From NCBI RefSeq assembly GCF_023277745.1, contig NZ_CP086322.1, forward strand, positions 620,001-684,000: a stretch of 64,000 nucleotides of DNA, given 5' to 3'. Within the stretch, counting starts at the first letter, position 1; the number at the start of each line of letters is the position of its first letter. The notes under the pieces were generated by a model. That model did no database searches. It was not told the DNA's origin and saw nothing but the letters and a program-made list of their open reading frames with translations. The DNA comes from Streptomyces halobius. Lineage in GTDB: Bacteria; Actinomycetota; Actinomycetes; Streptomycetales; Streptomycetaceae. Shown here one piece after another: positions 63,807-64,000 of the stretch. Both the position numbers and the translations under genes were made by a program.

Positions 63807-64000
63807 ATGGGCACCGACAGCACCCACCTCACCAACAGCGCCAGCAGCACCCGCAAGTCCGGCGCTCCCGGGCCGCACCGCCCGCTGTTCCTCTTCTCCG
63901 GCGCCCCCCACCCAGCTACCGCGGGGAGGTGCCCCCAGCGCCCCCGGCGTACGGACCCGCATTTCGCACCGGAGGCCGCGGCGGCGCGAGCGGCCGGCGC
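63807..64000 (+). CDS. 5' end of an unidentified gene, cut by window edge
   Basis: MGTDSTHLTNSASSTRKSGAPGPHRPLFLFSGAPHPATAGRCPQRPRRTDPHFAPEAAAARAAG. LFLFSGAP and RRTDPHFAPEAAAARAAG look like the start of a soluble enzyme (perhaps ATP-grasp type, uncertain). Between them, HPATAGRCPQRP is encoded by a copy of the dispersed GGGAGGTGCCCCC repeat, read in frame. Confidence 0.5.
   Translation, partial: MGTDSTHLTNSASSTRKSGAPGPHRPLFLFSGAPHPATAGRCPQRPRRTDPHFAPEAAAARAAG
63900..63935. repeat. Dispersed repeat copy (GCTACCGC...GGGAGGTGCCCCC)
   Basis: Shares GCTACCGC-N-GGGAGGTGCCC with the element at 11.9 kb. Lies inside the open frame starting at 63807. Confidence 0.65.

Overview
The window is high-GC actinobacterial chromosome, almost certainly Streptomyces. 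Gene density, GGAGG-type ribosome sites, GTG starts, a Streptomyces subtilisin inhibitor homologue, tripeptidyl aminopeptidase, an E-less urease operon, clustered universal stress proteins and two rare TTA codons all fit. From memory, the order (murT-gatD-pfkA ... tap ... ureABCFGD ... bioF/bioBAD ... purB) follows the S. coelicolor SCO1200-1260 segment. No tRNA, rRNA, CRISPR array or intact insertion sequence was seen.

Layout. 1-9.3 kb is housekeeping: the 5' part of glyoxylate carboligase, an acyl-CoA dehydrogenase divergent from a TetR regulator, peptide deformylase, the lipid II amidation pair MurT-GatD, phosphofructokinase, a CtaG-like membrane protein and a secreted protease inhibitor. 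9.8-21.6 kb is a stress/dormancy island: AMP-forming acyl-CoA ligase, a 2-oxoacid dehydrogenase E2-like protein whose lipoyl-lysine position is Asp, four two-domain universal stress proteins, a DUF1876 protein, nicotinate phosphoribosyltransferase and an SRPBCC protein. Six 14-bp boxes of the form GGG(A/C)C-N4-G(G/T)CCC lie upstream of these genes and share the arms of the mycobacterial DosR box, which suggests one hypoxia/redox regulon.

21.7-27 kb holds a TIGR02452/PARG-type glycohydrolase, secreted tripeptidyl aminopeptidase, and a compact cassette of three roadblock/LC7 proteins plus a DUF4388-winged-helix protein. Two cassette members carry an N-terminal TTA codon, so bldA control is likely. 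This cassette is the best candidate here for an undescribed system. 27-35.5 kb holds urease, a secreted M28 aminopeptidase, an orphan YefM-like antitoxin divergent from a clpP paralogue, and an NlpC/P60 hydrolase. 35.6-36.2 kb is a collapsed lysE/lysR locus. 37-41.6 kb is biotin synthesis (bioF divergent from bioBAD).

41.8-51.3 kb has a methyltransferase, a Fic-like/RHH toxin-antitoxin pair with a degenerate Fic motif, an APC permease, two decayed genes, a CNNM/CBS transporter pair, a large composite inverted repeat, purB and mug. 51.7-57 kb has a ROK regulator, a GntR/UTRA regulator, a racemase-like protein and an ECF41-type sigma factor divergent from an alpha/beta hydrolase. 57-64 kb has a frameshifted XRE regulator, a 15-bp minisatellite, a Tat-exported PhoD phosphatase, a membrane-anchored ACT-GNAT protein, a DUF885 peptidase and the start of one more gene.

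Two genome-wide patterns stand out: 15-22 bp tandem duplications that include stop codons at several genes, and a dispersed GGGAGGTRCCC-type repeat that in two places is read through in frame inside coding sequence.
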